Below are positions 23,105-33,729 of a DNA stretch of 64,000 nt, one piece after another. Numbering within the stretch: the first letter of the stretch is position 1; each line of letters opens with the position of its first letter. The notes under the pieces are model-generated. The model saw nothing but the letters and a program-made list of their open reading frames with translations, was not told where the DNA came from and made no database searches. The stretch comes from Parelaphostrongylus tenuis. Its lineage: Eukaryota; Nematoda; Chromadorea; Rhabditida; Metastrongylidae. The translations under genes and the position numbers were made by a program. Location of the stretch: contig JAHQIW010000206.1 in assembly GCA_019055375.1 (NCBI GenBank), positions 1-64,000 of the forward strand, read 5' to 3'.

Positions 23105-26100
23105 GTAACTACTACATTTACTCTACCGTCGCTCCTAGAATAACCTTTCAGGCCTTGGATAGATATCAATACCTTGCTAAATCTTTTTAGATATTTTTGT
23201 TAATCTCATTTTACTTTAAGGCTTTGTATCAGCTACCGTAGAACGAAAAGAATACCAATAATGAAGGATGAATATTTCATTGTTTCATGTATATTCATTA
23301 TTTCGTAAATTAGATAGAGATTTCCCTTGTAGCTGTAGATGTTTAAGAGCTAGGAGTAACATGAAGCATTCAATAAAAAGATTCATGATTCAAGAGATGG
23401 AAATGAAATTTTGAAATACATTTTAAAAGACCAATTACACTCACATCAAAACATCATTGCCCTGACAATGATTATTGGAAGTATTGAATTATTCATTATC
23501 CATTATTATTGTTAATATTATTTATTATATTATCATCATCACTATTATTATTGTCATTATTATTAATATTATTATTGCGACGCCGTGACCGAGTGGTTCC
23601 GATGGTGGCCAGGGCTCGCATGGAGACGAGATCCATCCCTCATTTCTCTCCGGCAGTCAAAAGCAACGTTCTCTGGAACGCCACAGCAAGGCTGTCTTCA
23701 AGATTGCTAGGAGACTCGCTCAACCAGTATTCTACGCCGTTTAAGAAGAGGGCAAGAAGACGAATTGAATGCTAGAAACACTGGGATCCGCACAGTGATA
23801 GAAAACACTGTGATTAGGATTAAAAAAGTGTTTAAAAATTCTTATTGTTGATAGTTCTTGCATTTTTTCACTCGAAAACAACTTTATATCCATGTACTTA
23901 ATGTTTTCACCAAAAGTTCGACATTTCAGTTGTGGTACGTGTAGACAAAAGCCGATTCGCTTACAACTGTGTGACACTGCAGGACAGGTGAGTCCAACTT
24001 TATTGATTAGATTATCCTGTCAGTTATTGATTTTCGTAGAAAAACTTTAGCTGTGGCTTTAATGTCCACTATCGATGATGACATGAGTGCATGAATTATT
24101 CATCGTGTTCAGTATTGAAAGAAACTCCGTTACCAACAATAGCAGTGGCTTCATCTTGGGCTGATAGCATTGAAATAATTAGTGCTGCCTAATTGAAAAG
24201 ACGTCCCATCATCATGAATGTGTCGTTTTGGAAGACGACAAGGCAGGCTGACTACCACGTTGTTCTCAGCTACATCTTGAACGAGTGAAATGCTCGGTTT
24301 ATTGTTGAATGATTGAATATCGACAAATGAATATGAATGGAAAATGTGAAGGAAGAGTAACTCAAGGTGGACATAATTTAGAAGTCTCGCAGATAATGGT
24401 GTGTGATAACACTTTTCGACTAGATTGAGTCACTGATTTGCGCGCCAGTCTCAAACGTAGGTGGAGCGGATCTCGCGCTCTTGCCTCACCAAACCATCTA
24501 TCCCTCCGCAGTCGGTAAATTGTTATTGGATTGGTTGCAGACTTATCTGGGAGAATAAGCAACACTAACCTGACACAGCGGGAGGTCACCGCGAGTAATT
24601 GTAAGGTCCAGACATCCAATGACTTCAGACGAAGTTCAAAATTGGGGACGAATCCATGACGCTCCCGTAGGGATTGATCAACGCCGAGAACTTTATCCTT
24701 TATTTATTAGACGTAAATAGCTATCGTGGGAGCGCCGTGGCCGAATGGTTGTGATACTCGCTGTAATACTGATATAGAAGTAGGTATTTGTGGCCAATTT
24801 ACAGTAGCATTAAGCTGTCTAGTACTCAAGTATATGTGGTATGAGGCCCCCCTTATAATTGACTAGTAAGGGGGATGGGAAAAAGCTTCGTACTCCAAGC
24901 TCGTTCATCTTCTACAGCGACGAAAGCTACGTCTGGTCGAGCGTTCTATGAAGAAGAACTGCTTTCCTTCGTGTGATAAATGAGTCGCACAAGATAGGGT
25001 TTTAGGAGAACTTTGTCAATTTAATGGACTTACTTCATCACAATCGTTCCGCCCGATTTCAGGAAGCTATGCAGCAAACTGGCTGTAGACCAAAATGCTT
25101 TGACGCTATTTTTTGGGTGATTTCGTTGCAATCCAACCGCTGAGGTGATCGTGACCAGTTTTCGTAGAAGATCCATCTCTGATCGTGTGTCACACTATAG
25201 TCAAAAAGCGTTTCACACTCGCGCAGGAAAGTGGGATGGAACAAAGAAGCTGTGGACTACCAAGCGGTCAGCATGAGTTTTCTAGATACTTTCGTTGCGA
25301 TCCAATCGACCAGGTGATCGTGACCGGTTATCATAAAGGATACATTTCTCGTCACACGTCGCAATATAATCGAGAAACGGGTTCGTTCTGGTTGCACAAA
25401 AAAAGCGCTGAAGTTACTTCAGAACGGCGAATTTTTTGATTACAATTCAGTTATAGGATACCCACTTGTCGAGCTTCTTCGCTCTTCCAATTTTTTTCAG
25501 CACTGTAATGCACTTGAGGTGTTGCAATGGTTTTTCTGGAAGTTCGCAAGCATTTGCGCCTCTATTTGTTCTTACCCAAAACTTTAATTGATCGTTGTTA
25601 GAAGCAGAGAGTCGCCCACGGCCTCATTTATCTTTGAGACTCATTCGCCGCTATAAATATATCCAAGCTAAGGTTGTACTCTGCTGTCGTTAACACTTCC
25701 TTGGTCTTGCACCCCACTGTTTTGAGCTGTTAACGACTATGCCCAAGTTTTTTTTATAGAATTAAGCTTATCAAAATTGCTGTTACAACACTTGAAAGTT
25801 CGACCGCCAAAATCTATGAAAGCACAATTTATGTTCTCCCATATACGGGACCAGAGTGCATAAGATTGACTTTGATGTATAAGAAAGGGTGAAGCTCTCG
25901 GAGTTGATCAAAACCTCAGGAATGCATCATGCATTCGACTTCAATTTCTAGCTTTGCTTGAGGTGACTGAATGCATGTCTGACCTCTACAATGACTCACG
26001 GTAGCCAACCAATGTATTAACTCGCTGCTGTTACTCTACCAGAGAAGTTTGGTACCAATCACTGAACCCGAAGGGATGGAAGGCTCTATGTACGTTGAGC

Positions 26101-29100
26101 GCGAAATCGAACCACTGTCCACATTTGCGGCGCAGAGCACTCTAATTACTGCGCCATTATAATGGCCCATTTTCAAAGCAGCCCTATTACTAAGGCGTAT
26201 TCAAGAATAAAATGATAACAAATTGCTCGTTGATCTCCTAGAAAGTCAGCAACATTCAAATTATCAATTAGGTTTTTTTTATTTGGTCTCCTTTAGTGGT
26301 GGTAAGACGTTATAGTAAACCCCGTGATAAAGAGTGATGTGCAAAAACATTTGAGTCAGGTGGGGAAAGAGTGGTCTCAAAGCGAGCGTCGGTAGTGCAA
26401 CGGCTCAGCACGCTCCCTCGGATATGGTGAAATGTGGGTTCGAATCTCAGTCGACGTAAATTTTTTGCACTCTTTATCACTGGGTATACTACAACATTCA
26501 AATTATCATAATTAGTACTCTCACTAAATTTTCGAGACCATCAAAGATAACAAGGTTTTTGAATTCCATATAATACTACTATCATAAGACTTTTCTTTAT
26601 TAGGTTGTCACGCGTTTATTGTAAAAAGACTTACTCGTTGAACGTTTCAACTCTTGATCTGGATCAAAGCCAGTCGGATTTATCCGAATCTATGGCCCAT
26701 GCATGATCATCCTTGTCATGTGAGTGGGTGTTTGTTGTCGCATCAAACGCGATTCGAACGCTGCTACCTTTCCTGGATTCGACTCTATTCGACAAAGATA
26801 CTCACATCGGGAAGACGACCACCTGTGATTCATCGTCTTAGATCAGTCCACCTTTTCAAAAAGCTAATTCTTTGGAAGGCTAATTGATAAGTTTTTTATG
26901 CTCACGTGTCAGCTCATACAATCTGCTCCCGACGTCAAAGAGAATTGGCTTCTAAAATTTCTATATGAATATGACTTTTTTATATTGGATATTCTCATAA
27001 GTTTTGACTAGAGTTACAAATGTCAGATTCATTAGTCAGAAATAATCTGAATTGCTTAACAACACTATTCAAATTGTGCGCCATCAGCCTGAGCACATTT
27101 TTGCCATCTCTCAGGCACCAAATCAATACCGCGCTCATAGAACTCGTAGTCCTTGGATTCAAAGAGAGCTCTCAAACCTCTACGCTAGTGATTATGTCTC
27201 TGAACTTCTTCATGCTCAGGAAGTGCTCCAGTGAGTGGGAAAGGAAAAAGTCAGGACTACGGCGGAACTTTTCCATAGTTAAAGTTAGATCCTTTTGATT
27301 GCTTCAATGACAGGCCTCTCAATGAACTTCGCGTGGGCATTGAGAGCGCAGCTGATCCTTCAAGTTGATGTTTCCAGTGCGAAACTCAGCGAGGAACCGA
27401 AACGCTGTTCGCCTGAAGACAAATGCTTGAGCCTTTGCACATCTGATGTTCTCGAAGACGGTTTGTGAATCGCGCCCCAATTCGTACTTGTAAAGCATTG
27501 AATCGCGATTAAGACTCCGTTGAGCGGCCACGATGCGGCAAGAATGAACAAATTTGGTACCAGAAGAAAGCTCAGAAAATTCTGCACAAAGCTGAATTGA
27601 CTGGTTGAGTGAGAGATGACAGAAATATATTCAGGCTGATAGCGCATGCTTTGAATAATGCTGTTAAGCAATTCTAATCACTTCTGCTCAGCAAATTTGG
27701 TCCTTACTGCTCTAGTGCCAAAACTTTTGAGAGGACCTAATATGTCCAATATTCTACACATGAGCAAAAAGCGGTATCATCCATTCTGGCTGCCTGATAG
27801 CTTTCTCCATTGTTTGACATTTCAAATGAAGGAATTCTAGACAATTTCTTCTAAAGTCTTGTGCAAAAAAAGATGAATCTCGTTTGACCTCACGACAGTG
27901 CCAACAGAATCATTCAGATGTGTGTTCTTAATTCATAATATATAAATTAATGTTTTTGATTGAAGCCACGTCACTCAATACGTGGATAATTCCTCGTTTT
28001 GCCTGAGGCCCATGATGTCTTACAAATACCTCGTCTGGCTAGGCTCCAACCGGATCAACTTGCAGAGCTCAGTCAAATTAGTAGCTACAAGTCGAGACGT
28101 TGTGATTTTGACTACACTTTCGACTTAAGGTTCACTGCCAATTTGCGCACCCAAAACCGTTCCCGTTGCGAGTGACTGCTATAGCATTGACAGGGTTAAG
28201 TCATGACTAAGCAAAAGCAAGTCAAGGGCCTCGTCAGTGTAGTGCATGACACATGAGCCTTCGGGAAAAGTAGTCGCAAAGTTTAAAGCCTGACGTTCCA
28301 AGTTCTGCTCATGTGTCAGAATTTTTGTAATTGTTTTTCGTAATCAAAAGATTTTAATTGATGAATTTACACACGCCTTCGAGCAAGTGTATGGTTGAAC
28401 ATAACATAGAACTTCTAAGGATCATCTCACATAACAAAGTATTTTGCCAATTATCACGTGAACGAGAATTATGCCTTATCCTTGTTTCATTGACATTATT
28501 CTCTAATCACAAGATACTTCACTTCGAAGTATCAATTATGATGATTTCTCAACCGCTGATTTTGAAACAATTTTGGAGCAAGCAAATAACTCTTTTTCAA
28601 ACAGAAACCTCAAAAATATTGTTAAGCGGATTTTGAAGTCATATGTGTAGAGATAGTCTATCATGCTCTTAGCTAACCACACGTTGGAACATCCTCCATT
28701 CATTTCATTTTCTTGAATTTGTCTTCCACGAGGGTAATTGATTTAGTATATGATTTTGGCCACATGTCTCGTTTCTTACTAGCGTATTCTATAGTGATTC
28801 AGCACAGTTTTGCCTAGAAACCTAAAACAGCCTGACTAGTGCGTACTAAGTTATTCACATAGTCATTTTCTGTCGTTTGTAAGCTAGAAGGAAAATTTTC
28901 TGCCTTGCGATAGACACCTTCTGAGATGACCTCCTGCAATGCTCTCAACGTCTCTTAAGTCTGATCTTAGTAAATCACCAGTTCACTTTTGCTTTTTTCG
29001 ACTCATCATCATTTTTCATTGGTATTGGTGGAGGGCGCTCAATTTGTTTTGTTTTTTTTGCGAAATGATGAATTCATTGTCGCTATTACTAGTCAGTTGC

Positions 29101-29273
29101 TATGAGATATCCTTACTTTTTTAACCTCAGAACGAAAAAGGTAATGGAGAAAAGGAAATACGTCATTTCATGCCATTCTCTCCTCTCCACATATATATGT
29201 AATATATATATATATATGTACATTTATAAGATATATACATATATACATATGTATAGTTCAGATATAAATTCGA

Positions 29274-29305
<32 letters not shown>

Positions 29306-29363
29306 CATATGCATATATGCATATATACATATATATAAATAGTTCAGTTATATATTTGATATA

Positions 29364-29402
<39 letters not shown>

Positions 29403-32400
29403 GTTCAGTTGTGGTACAACAGTCTTTTTTCCCAGTAATAAAGCATCATTGAAATTATTGCTCTGATATCGATCAGGTGAATGGTGATTGTTATAAATGA
29501 CGATACTCCACACGAGGTCAGAAATTTCCGTGAATTATGACCGAAGGAGAATTGATATGATGTGAGATTCTCTGGGGTTTATCGTATAGATTTGGCCTAC
29601 TACAACTCCGAAGATTCTCTACAGATTTCGCAATGGAATAATTGGCTAGTCTTATATCGAGAACGACTAGGGGAAGACACGTAACGAACAATGAACTCGA
29701 ACTTAAGCTTAGCCGGATGATACCCTTTTTATAAAATTAATGCATTATCTGATAATTGATAAAGCAACATTTGTCAACATTATTATTATTATTTACCTTG
29801 TTGTTTTATCATAATCATTAGACAGTGCATTAATTGTATGAAAAGAGTATCATCTGGCTAAGCTTATATTCGAGTTCATTGTTCGCACGTGTCTTCTCCT
29901 AGTCTTTCCTGATATAAGGTTAGCCAATTAGTCCACTGCGAAATCTGTAGAGGACCTTCGGAGTGGTGGTAGGCCAAATTAATACTATAAACCCAAAAAT
30001 CTGACATCATATCAAGGTAAAGTAGACGTCAAGGTAAATAATAATATTAATGCTGACACATGGACGTACTGCTTATTATCGAGGGATTCCAATCAAAGCA
30101 GTAGGTAGTAGTATATCCATATGGTGTGTCAGTTTATGCTTAGCGGGTTCTACTCTACATTATTTGTTTTTCCTTGTCAGGATCTATATTAATATTTCTG
30201 ACTATCGGTTGGGTGCTGTTCTTAACTGTTACCTGTGTGCAAATTGAGTGCCCAATGCTCTTTCTAAACATCCTCAATGTTATTGCATAGAAGATAGGCT
30301 TAAGCCAATAGTTTTTCTTTGAAAAATGGTTTGCTATAAATAATTTTTTCAGGTTTATTTAATGTCCTATAAGCGCCACCAGAATCAATGCTCCGATCTC
30401 CTTGTACATGCAACCAATAACTATTATTCCTATGTGTTGGCCACCTAGTTTTCTTTTAATACTAAAGCCGAACACATGAAAAAAGGCGTATGTTTGTAAT
30501 CTCTCCACTTCATAAATAGGGACATTCTTACTTGTACAGTTATGGTATAGCTCTTGATGAATTATCGCATGTTCAATTTGAACATTTTGACGGTGAAAAG
30601 CTTCCATTATGGATAGCCTCTGGCTTAGAATCATGGGTACCTTTGGAAACAAAGCAGGTTTCACAGGTGTTATGTACCTGCCGAAATTCATTGTTGTCAT
30701 AACTATTGATCCACTTAATCCACCGTATTTGACCCTTTTATCCAAGGTTTAGTTTAGCAACTAGAGGACGTTTTATAAAGGAACCACTAATCTATTTTGT
30801 GGTAATAAGAGATGAGATACCACTATAGAAAGATAGGACACCTTAAATGTGATGAGATGACATGACATATTTTCAAACCAAAAAACCTTTTCATGTCCCA
30901 TTTGAAACCTGATATTTGAACAAACAGTATACAAAAAGGATAATGAAGATCTGAATATAGTCCTATCTGACTGCAGTTTTGCTGACTGAGCAAGATTGCT
31001 CTCATTTACGTCAGAATTAGGCGTGTTTCTTGCTCTTCTATGATGTCATCCACAGGCAACCATTGCTTCCCTTTTGATCACCAGAATGATAACAGCCATT
31101 ATAGTATTCGTCCCTTGTCACTATGAATGAGATTGTCCAGCTCTTTATGTGAACACGTTCAGAGGATGAACCCGTCGACTGTGCATTGCTATTCGGCTTC
31201 CAGTAGAAGTGAGCGTGAAGTTCATAATGCGGTGGTATACTGCTCGATTATAGCACACGAAGTAGTAGATGTATATGACTAAATTGCATTAAAATAACTG
31301 TGTAAGACTTCGCTGTATCATGAGCTCTCAGCATTTTCAGCCCTCATTCGATTCACTTCGCCCGCTCTCCTATCCAGATGCTGACGTATTCGTCATCGTC
31401 TACTCAGTGGTTGATCCACAATCCTTCACCGAAATCTCCGCTCATTGGTTTCCAGAGGTTATTCGTGGAAATCCTGTAGCTCAAGGTTAGTTTGTGCGCG
31501 AAACAAAGTGTTCGACAATAACTACAATTACATATGTCATCTTAAATTCGTGCTTGTGGGAACCGTAAGGGAACTCTGCAGAACTTGTGTTATAAAGGGA
31601 TTCCGAGCATCTTGAAGAAATCGAATGAAAATCCTTGGATGCTATTCATGTCCATAACAACTATGATGAAGGTTTTGCCTATAGCTTTTGAGAAAAGAAA
31701 CATGTGGGTTAAAGTGAGGACGAGCACCGAGTACTAATCAAGTCGTACTGGCATAAGAGCTAGCGCAGATTTATTTCACATTCTACTTTCCGTCCATGGG
31801 CAATGGCCTTGGATTAAAGTGAGTAGGTTGGGAAATAATGCTTTGTTAGTTACATTGATCTAAATAATCAATCCCATTCTGTTTTACTAATTATTTTCGA
31901 GGCATATGTGTTGAATGTGAGTTAAACTCCCGCCTAACGTTTAAAGTTTTCTTTTTCACTCGGCATCCTTGGTTATATAACTGTAGCATTATTATACTCC
32001 TGAAAATGTGGTGAAATAAAGAGCGTTTGTAGACATCCAGTGATTATTAGTGAGAAAATTTTCCTTTTCAAAGTGGAAGCGATATAAGACTGTAACCCTA
32101 ATTAGCAAACGTTTATTGATGACGATAGATATCTAGTGGAATTTCGAGAATACTGTTGCGTGTTTTTATTACGCCATCGAAATATTCTTCCTCTCGTAAC
32201 TATACGCGTGGTTTTTTTCAAAGAGCGCATGTGGCGCAGTGGTCAGTGGTGCTCTGCGTTGCACACGAGGATGATGCTTCAGTGACGCGCTCATGGCCAA
32301 CCAAGCCATCTATCCCTCCGGGTTCGGTAAATTGCTACCAGACTGGTCTTAGACTTGTCTGGACGGATAAGCAGCACTGACTCGGTATAGAACGAAGTTC

Positions 32401-33729
32401 AAAATTGAAGACGAATGCATGGCGCATCCCTCGAAGTTTGATTAATGCCGAGAGTTTTTAATCCTTGATGCGTGATTTTTTACACGTGCAATTATCTGAA
32501 TTGATTTTTAAACATTTTATAACTTGTGAACTGGAGAATAGAGCTGCGATATCAAGAAATTAGTTTTCCACACTGAAAACAATTGATTATTACATTGATC
32601 CTGAATATAATCCGATGAACAGCAAAGATGTGATTGCTTCGTCCCGAGTGAGTCAGAAGGTAAAGTTTGATATCTCGCACAAGAAACTATCATTGAACTC
32701 ATGACATAAACTTGGAGCACTGTCTGAAACGGTTGAGTGGTGGTGATTCATACGTATCAATCATTTTTTGGTGATCTCTTCGTGATTTTGGTAAAAACTA
32801 ATATGTTTTCTTAGACCTTGTCAATACTCTGTAGGCATGTAAAGTCGATTGCAGTGCTGCTTGTCGGGACACAAGTGGATCTTCGATGGCAAACGTCAAA
32901 GGATACCGTGTCCACGGCTAAAGGACGACAGCTTGCCTCACAGATCGGAGCCGAGTTTTTCGAATGTTCCGCTCTCACACAGCACAATCTGAAACAGGTA
33001 CTAATTTGAAGCAGGTACTTAATCAAATAGTAAATCTACGAGGTAAAACAAAGGTACAATAGCTATGTGACATACGGACAGTTTCTGACGTGTCAATGTA
33101 CGAGGCATGGGATAGATGGTGTTGTGTGGGGCCGGTGCTCCAAATGTTAACAATGACTCACCTGAAAAATTAGAGGAAGGTAGATGGTTTTTAGCGAAGA
33201 GAAAATGTTTTTCCAAAGAATCAAATGGCTTGGATTGATGGAAATGGCATCACAGACATTTTTTCCAGACATACAGTTTCCTAATCACAATATCATTACA
33301 AGATTTTCATCCTCTGCTTACTTCCCCGAGCTTCTTCACACTGGCGTTAATATCTTATCGACCGCCAGCACTTTAGCAGTATTTAGAAAGTGTAGTATAA
33401 TAAATCGAAATTTGGGCGATTGATAACATTCTCGTTCTCTGAGATCGATTCGATTACGCGGTCATAGTAAGCCAAGAAGCGCTTCAGTGATATACAACTC
33501 CGTTTATTTTTCTTGTCCACACTATGTAGTACCGCGTTTTTACTGAATAAATATCCATCTCAGTTTTGAAGTTGCTCAAATGTGCTTTTATTTTTAGATG
33601 TTTGACTCGGCTATTCTTGCAGCGCTCGAAGGAAGGAGAACAATTAAATCACCACGTTCGCAACTACATAGCTCTAAATTGAAGCAAGGTTTTCATCGAA
33701 TTATGAGCATAACGAAGAGATTTATCTGA
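22960..33729 (+). CDS. chw-1: Rho-family GTPase, Chp/Wrch type (chw-1 orthologue), five exons
   Basis: A small GTPase switch of the Rho family, expected on membranes and acting in morphogenesis and axon guidance by family analogy. Joining exons 22960-23104, 23930-23987, 31341-31485, 32855-32997 and 33598-33729 gives 207 residues if one missing base in exon 2 is allowed for. Motifs: P-loop GDAAVGKT (17-24), switch [19 protein letters not shown] (60-68), [22 protein letters not shown] (121-126), CSALTQ (154-159). YTTNGYP and [10 protein letters not shown] fit RHOU/RHOV better than Cdc42/Rac. Residue 19 is Ala where Ras has Gly12; I recall C. elegans CHW-1 having the same change, a reason to suspect weak GTP hydrolysis. 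The region between the G4 and G5 motifs is about ten residues shorter than in human RHOU. The C-terminus has no cysteine or CAAX box. Confidence 0.88.
23105..23929 (+). other. chw-1 intron 1
   Basis: 825 nt from GTAACT to ACATTTCAG. It contains an ATT-rich run (23508-23576) and a SINE family 2 copy (23577-23770) in the sense orientation. Confidence 0.8.
23577..23770 (+). mobile_element. tRNA-headed SINE, family 2, in chw-1 intron 1
   Basis: The head is GACGCCGTGACCGAGTGGTTCC, and the body TCTCCGGCAGTCAAAAGCAACG and GAGACTCGCTCAACC matches the minus-strand copy at 9800-9962. It resembles a class II tRNA at its 5' end only. Confidence 0.6.
23930..23987 (+). CDS. chw-1: chw-1 exon 2, with one-base frame break
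   Basis: TTTCAG acceptor and CAG|GTGAGT donor. The first six codons read VVVRVD in the frame set by exon 1. From the A run at 23947-23950 on, the family sequence [13 protein letters not shown] is found one frame over, and only that frame joins exon 3 in phase. One base appears missing from the A run: AAAA where AAAAA would restore frame. Confidence 0.85.
24428..24703 (+). mobile_element. tRNA-derived SINE (family 1), worn head
   Basis: Sense orientation. It contains TCTCGCGCTC, ACAGCGGGAGGTCACCGCGA and the tail GATCAACGCCGAGAACTTTA. The A box is degraded. Confidence 0.7.
25050..25440 (-). pseudogene. Mariner transposase catalytic-domain relic, segment duplicated
   Basis: On the minus strand, two similar segments each encode the first catalytic motif region of mariner. 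One reads [19 protein letters not shown] (about 25290-25380) and the other [20 protein letters not shown] (about 25118-25205). They correspond to the CDEKWxLYxN stretch. The copies are about 170 bp apart, so the fragment was duplicated in tandem after or during decay. Stops and frameshifts interrupt both. Confidence 0.65.
25881..26166 (-). mobile_element. tRNA-derived SINE (family 1)
   Basis: Minus-oriented. The tail GAAGCTCTCGGAGTTGATC is near 25890 and the head, with GCGCAGTAATTAGAG, is near 26140-26155. The middle section is shortened. Confidence 0.65.
26285..26492. mobile_element. TIR element with tRNA-like core
   Basis: The ends are inverted: GTGATAAAGAGTGATGTGCAAAAA (from 26322) against TTTTTTGCACTCTTTATCAC (to 26481). 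The + strand core holds AGTGCAACGGCTCAGCACG and the B-box GGTTCGAATCTC. Sister copies lie at 41180-41510 and 56735-56880. Confidence 0.65.
26500..27040. other. No gene recognised
   Basis: Intron 2 sequence, AT-rich, without identifiable repeats. Confidence 0.4.
27046..27676 (-). pseudogene. Mariner transposase relic, catalytic centre deleted, inverted ends
   Basis: The minus strand 27531-27319 encodes the N-terminal HTH ([20 protein letters not shown], then [18 protein letters not shown]). Further on, 27175-27078 encodes the mariner C-terminus ([22 protein letters not shown]). The DDD catalytic region between them is missing. A second, inverted copy of the C-terminal tract lies at 27600-27676, so the outer 75 bp form an inverted repeat. 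Confidence 0.7.
27840..29185. other. No gene recognised
   Basis: chw-1 intron 2. Short frames only. Confidence 0.4.
29190..29400. repeat. AT/CATATA microsatellite tract
   Basis: (TA)n runs broken by ATACATATGCATATATG units. The motif TAGTTCAG recurs at about 29246, 29340 and 29401, giving a larger periodicity of 60-95 bp. Confidence 0.8.
29552..30015. mobile_element. Foldback (inverted-repeat) element
   Basis: The arms start TTGATATGATGT at 29552 and end ACATCATATCAA at 30015. They mirror each other through CTAGGGGAAGACACGT, GAACAATGAACTCGA and CTTAGCCGGATGATAC, with a centre near 29780. About 464 bp, no coding frame, inside chw-1 intron 2. Confidence 0.75.
31341..31485 (+). CDS. chw-1: chw-1 exon 3
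   Basis: Acceptor GCATTTTCAG and donor TCAAG|GTTAGT. In phase 0 it encodes residues 69-116 plus one base: [20 protein letters not shown], then SVVDPQSF and HWFPEV, matching the Rho family between switch II and the G4 strand. Confidence 0.88.
31486..32854 (+). other. chw-1 intron 3
   Basis: 1,369 nt ending AGTCGATTGCAG. Only this acceptor both keeps phase with exon 3 and gives the family spacing (VAQVLLVGTQ). The better-looking TTCTTAG at 32811-32814 would not. Confidence 0.7.
32223..32468 (+). mobile_element. tRNA-derived SINE (family 1) in chw-1 intron 3
   Basis: Begins GAGCGCATGTGGCGCAGTGG, ends near TGCCGAGAGTTTTTAATCC, and is in the same orientation as the gene. The B box is disrupted near 32280. 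Confidence 0.75.
32855..32997 (+). CDS. chw-1: chw-1 exon 4
   Basis: Encodes [18 protein letters not shown] through [15 protein letters not shown], i.e. the G4 and G5 guanine-binding motifs. The donor is CAG|GTACTA. It is 143 nt and restores phase 0. Confidence 0.87.
32998..33597 (+). other. chw-1 intron 4
   Basis: 600 nt ending TATTTTTAG. No repeat recognised. Confidence 0.75.
33598..33729 (+). CDS. chw-1: chw-1 exon 5 (terminal)
   Basis: Begins [17 protein letters not shown] and ends ...SITKRFI before TGA at 33727-33729. The tail is basic, with no cysteine. An internal donor GCAAG|GTTTTC at 33688/33689 could splice in phase to TGTTTCAG|AT at 33889. That would replace the last residues with DHHSLNFPNAS and stop at 33921-33923. 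Confidence 0.82.
   Translation: MFDSAILAALEGRRTIKSPRSQLHSSKLKQGFHRIMSITKRFI

Larger units (their letters stand above)
23988..31340 (+). other. chw-1 intron 2 (7.35 kb)
   Basis: Runs from GTGAGT to GCATTTTCAG. It holds two family 1 SINEs, two mariner relics, a tRNA-like TIR element, an AT microsatellite and a foldback. A 128-codon minus-strand frame (30359-30745) has no recognisable domain and I do not call it a gene. Confidence 0.75.

Noticed and set aside
30359..30745. 128-codon minus-strand frame in chw-1 intron 2
   Set aside because: No recognisable family, and a length within chance expectation.
32815..32854. Exon 4 of chw-1 starting at the TTCTTAG acceptor
   Set aside because: It would enter out of phase with exon 3 and add residues where the family has none. 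The acceptor at 32854 restores exact family spacing.
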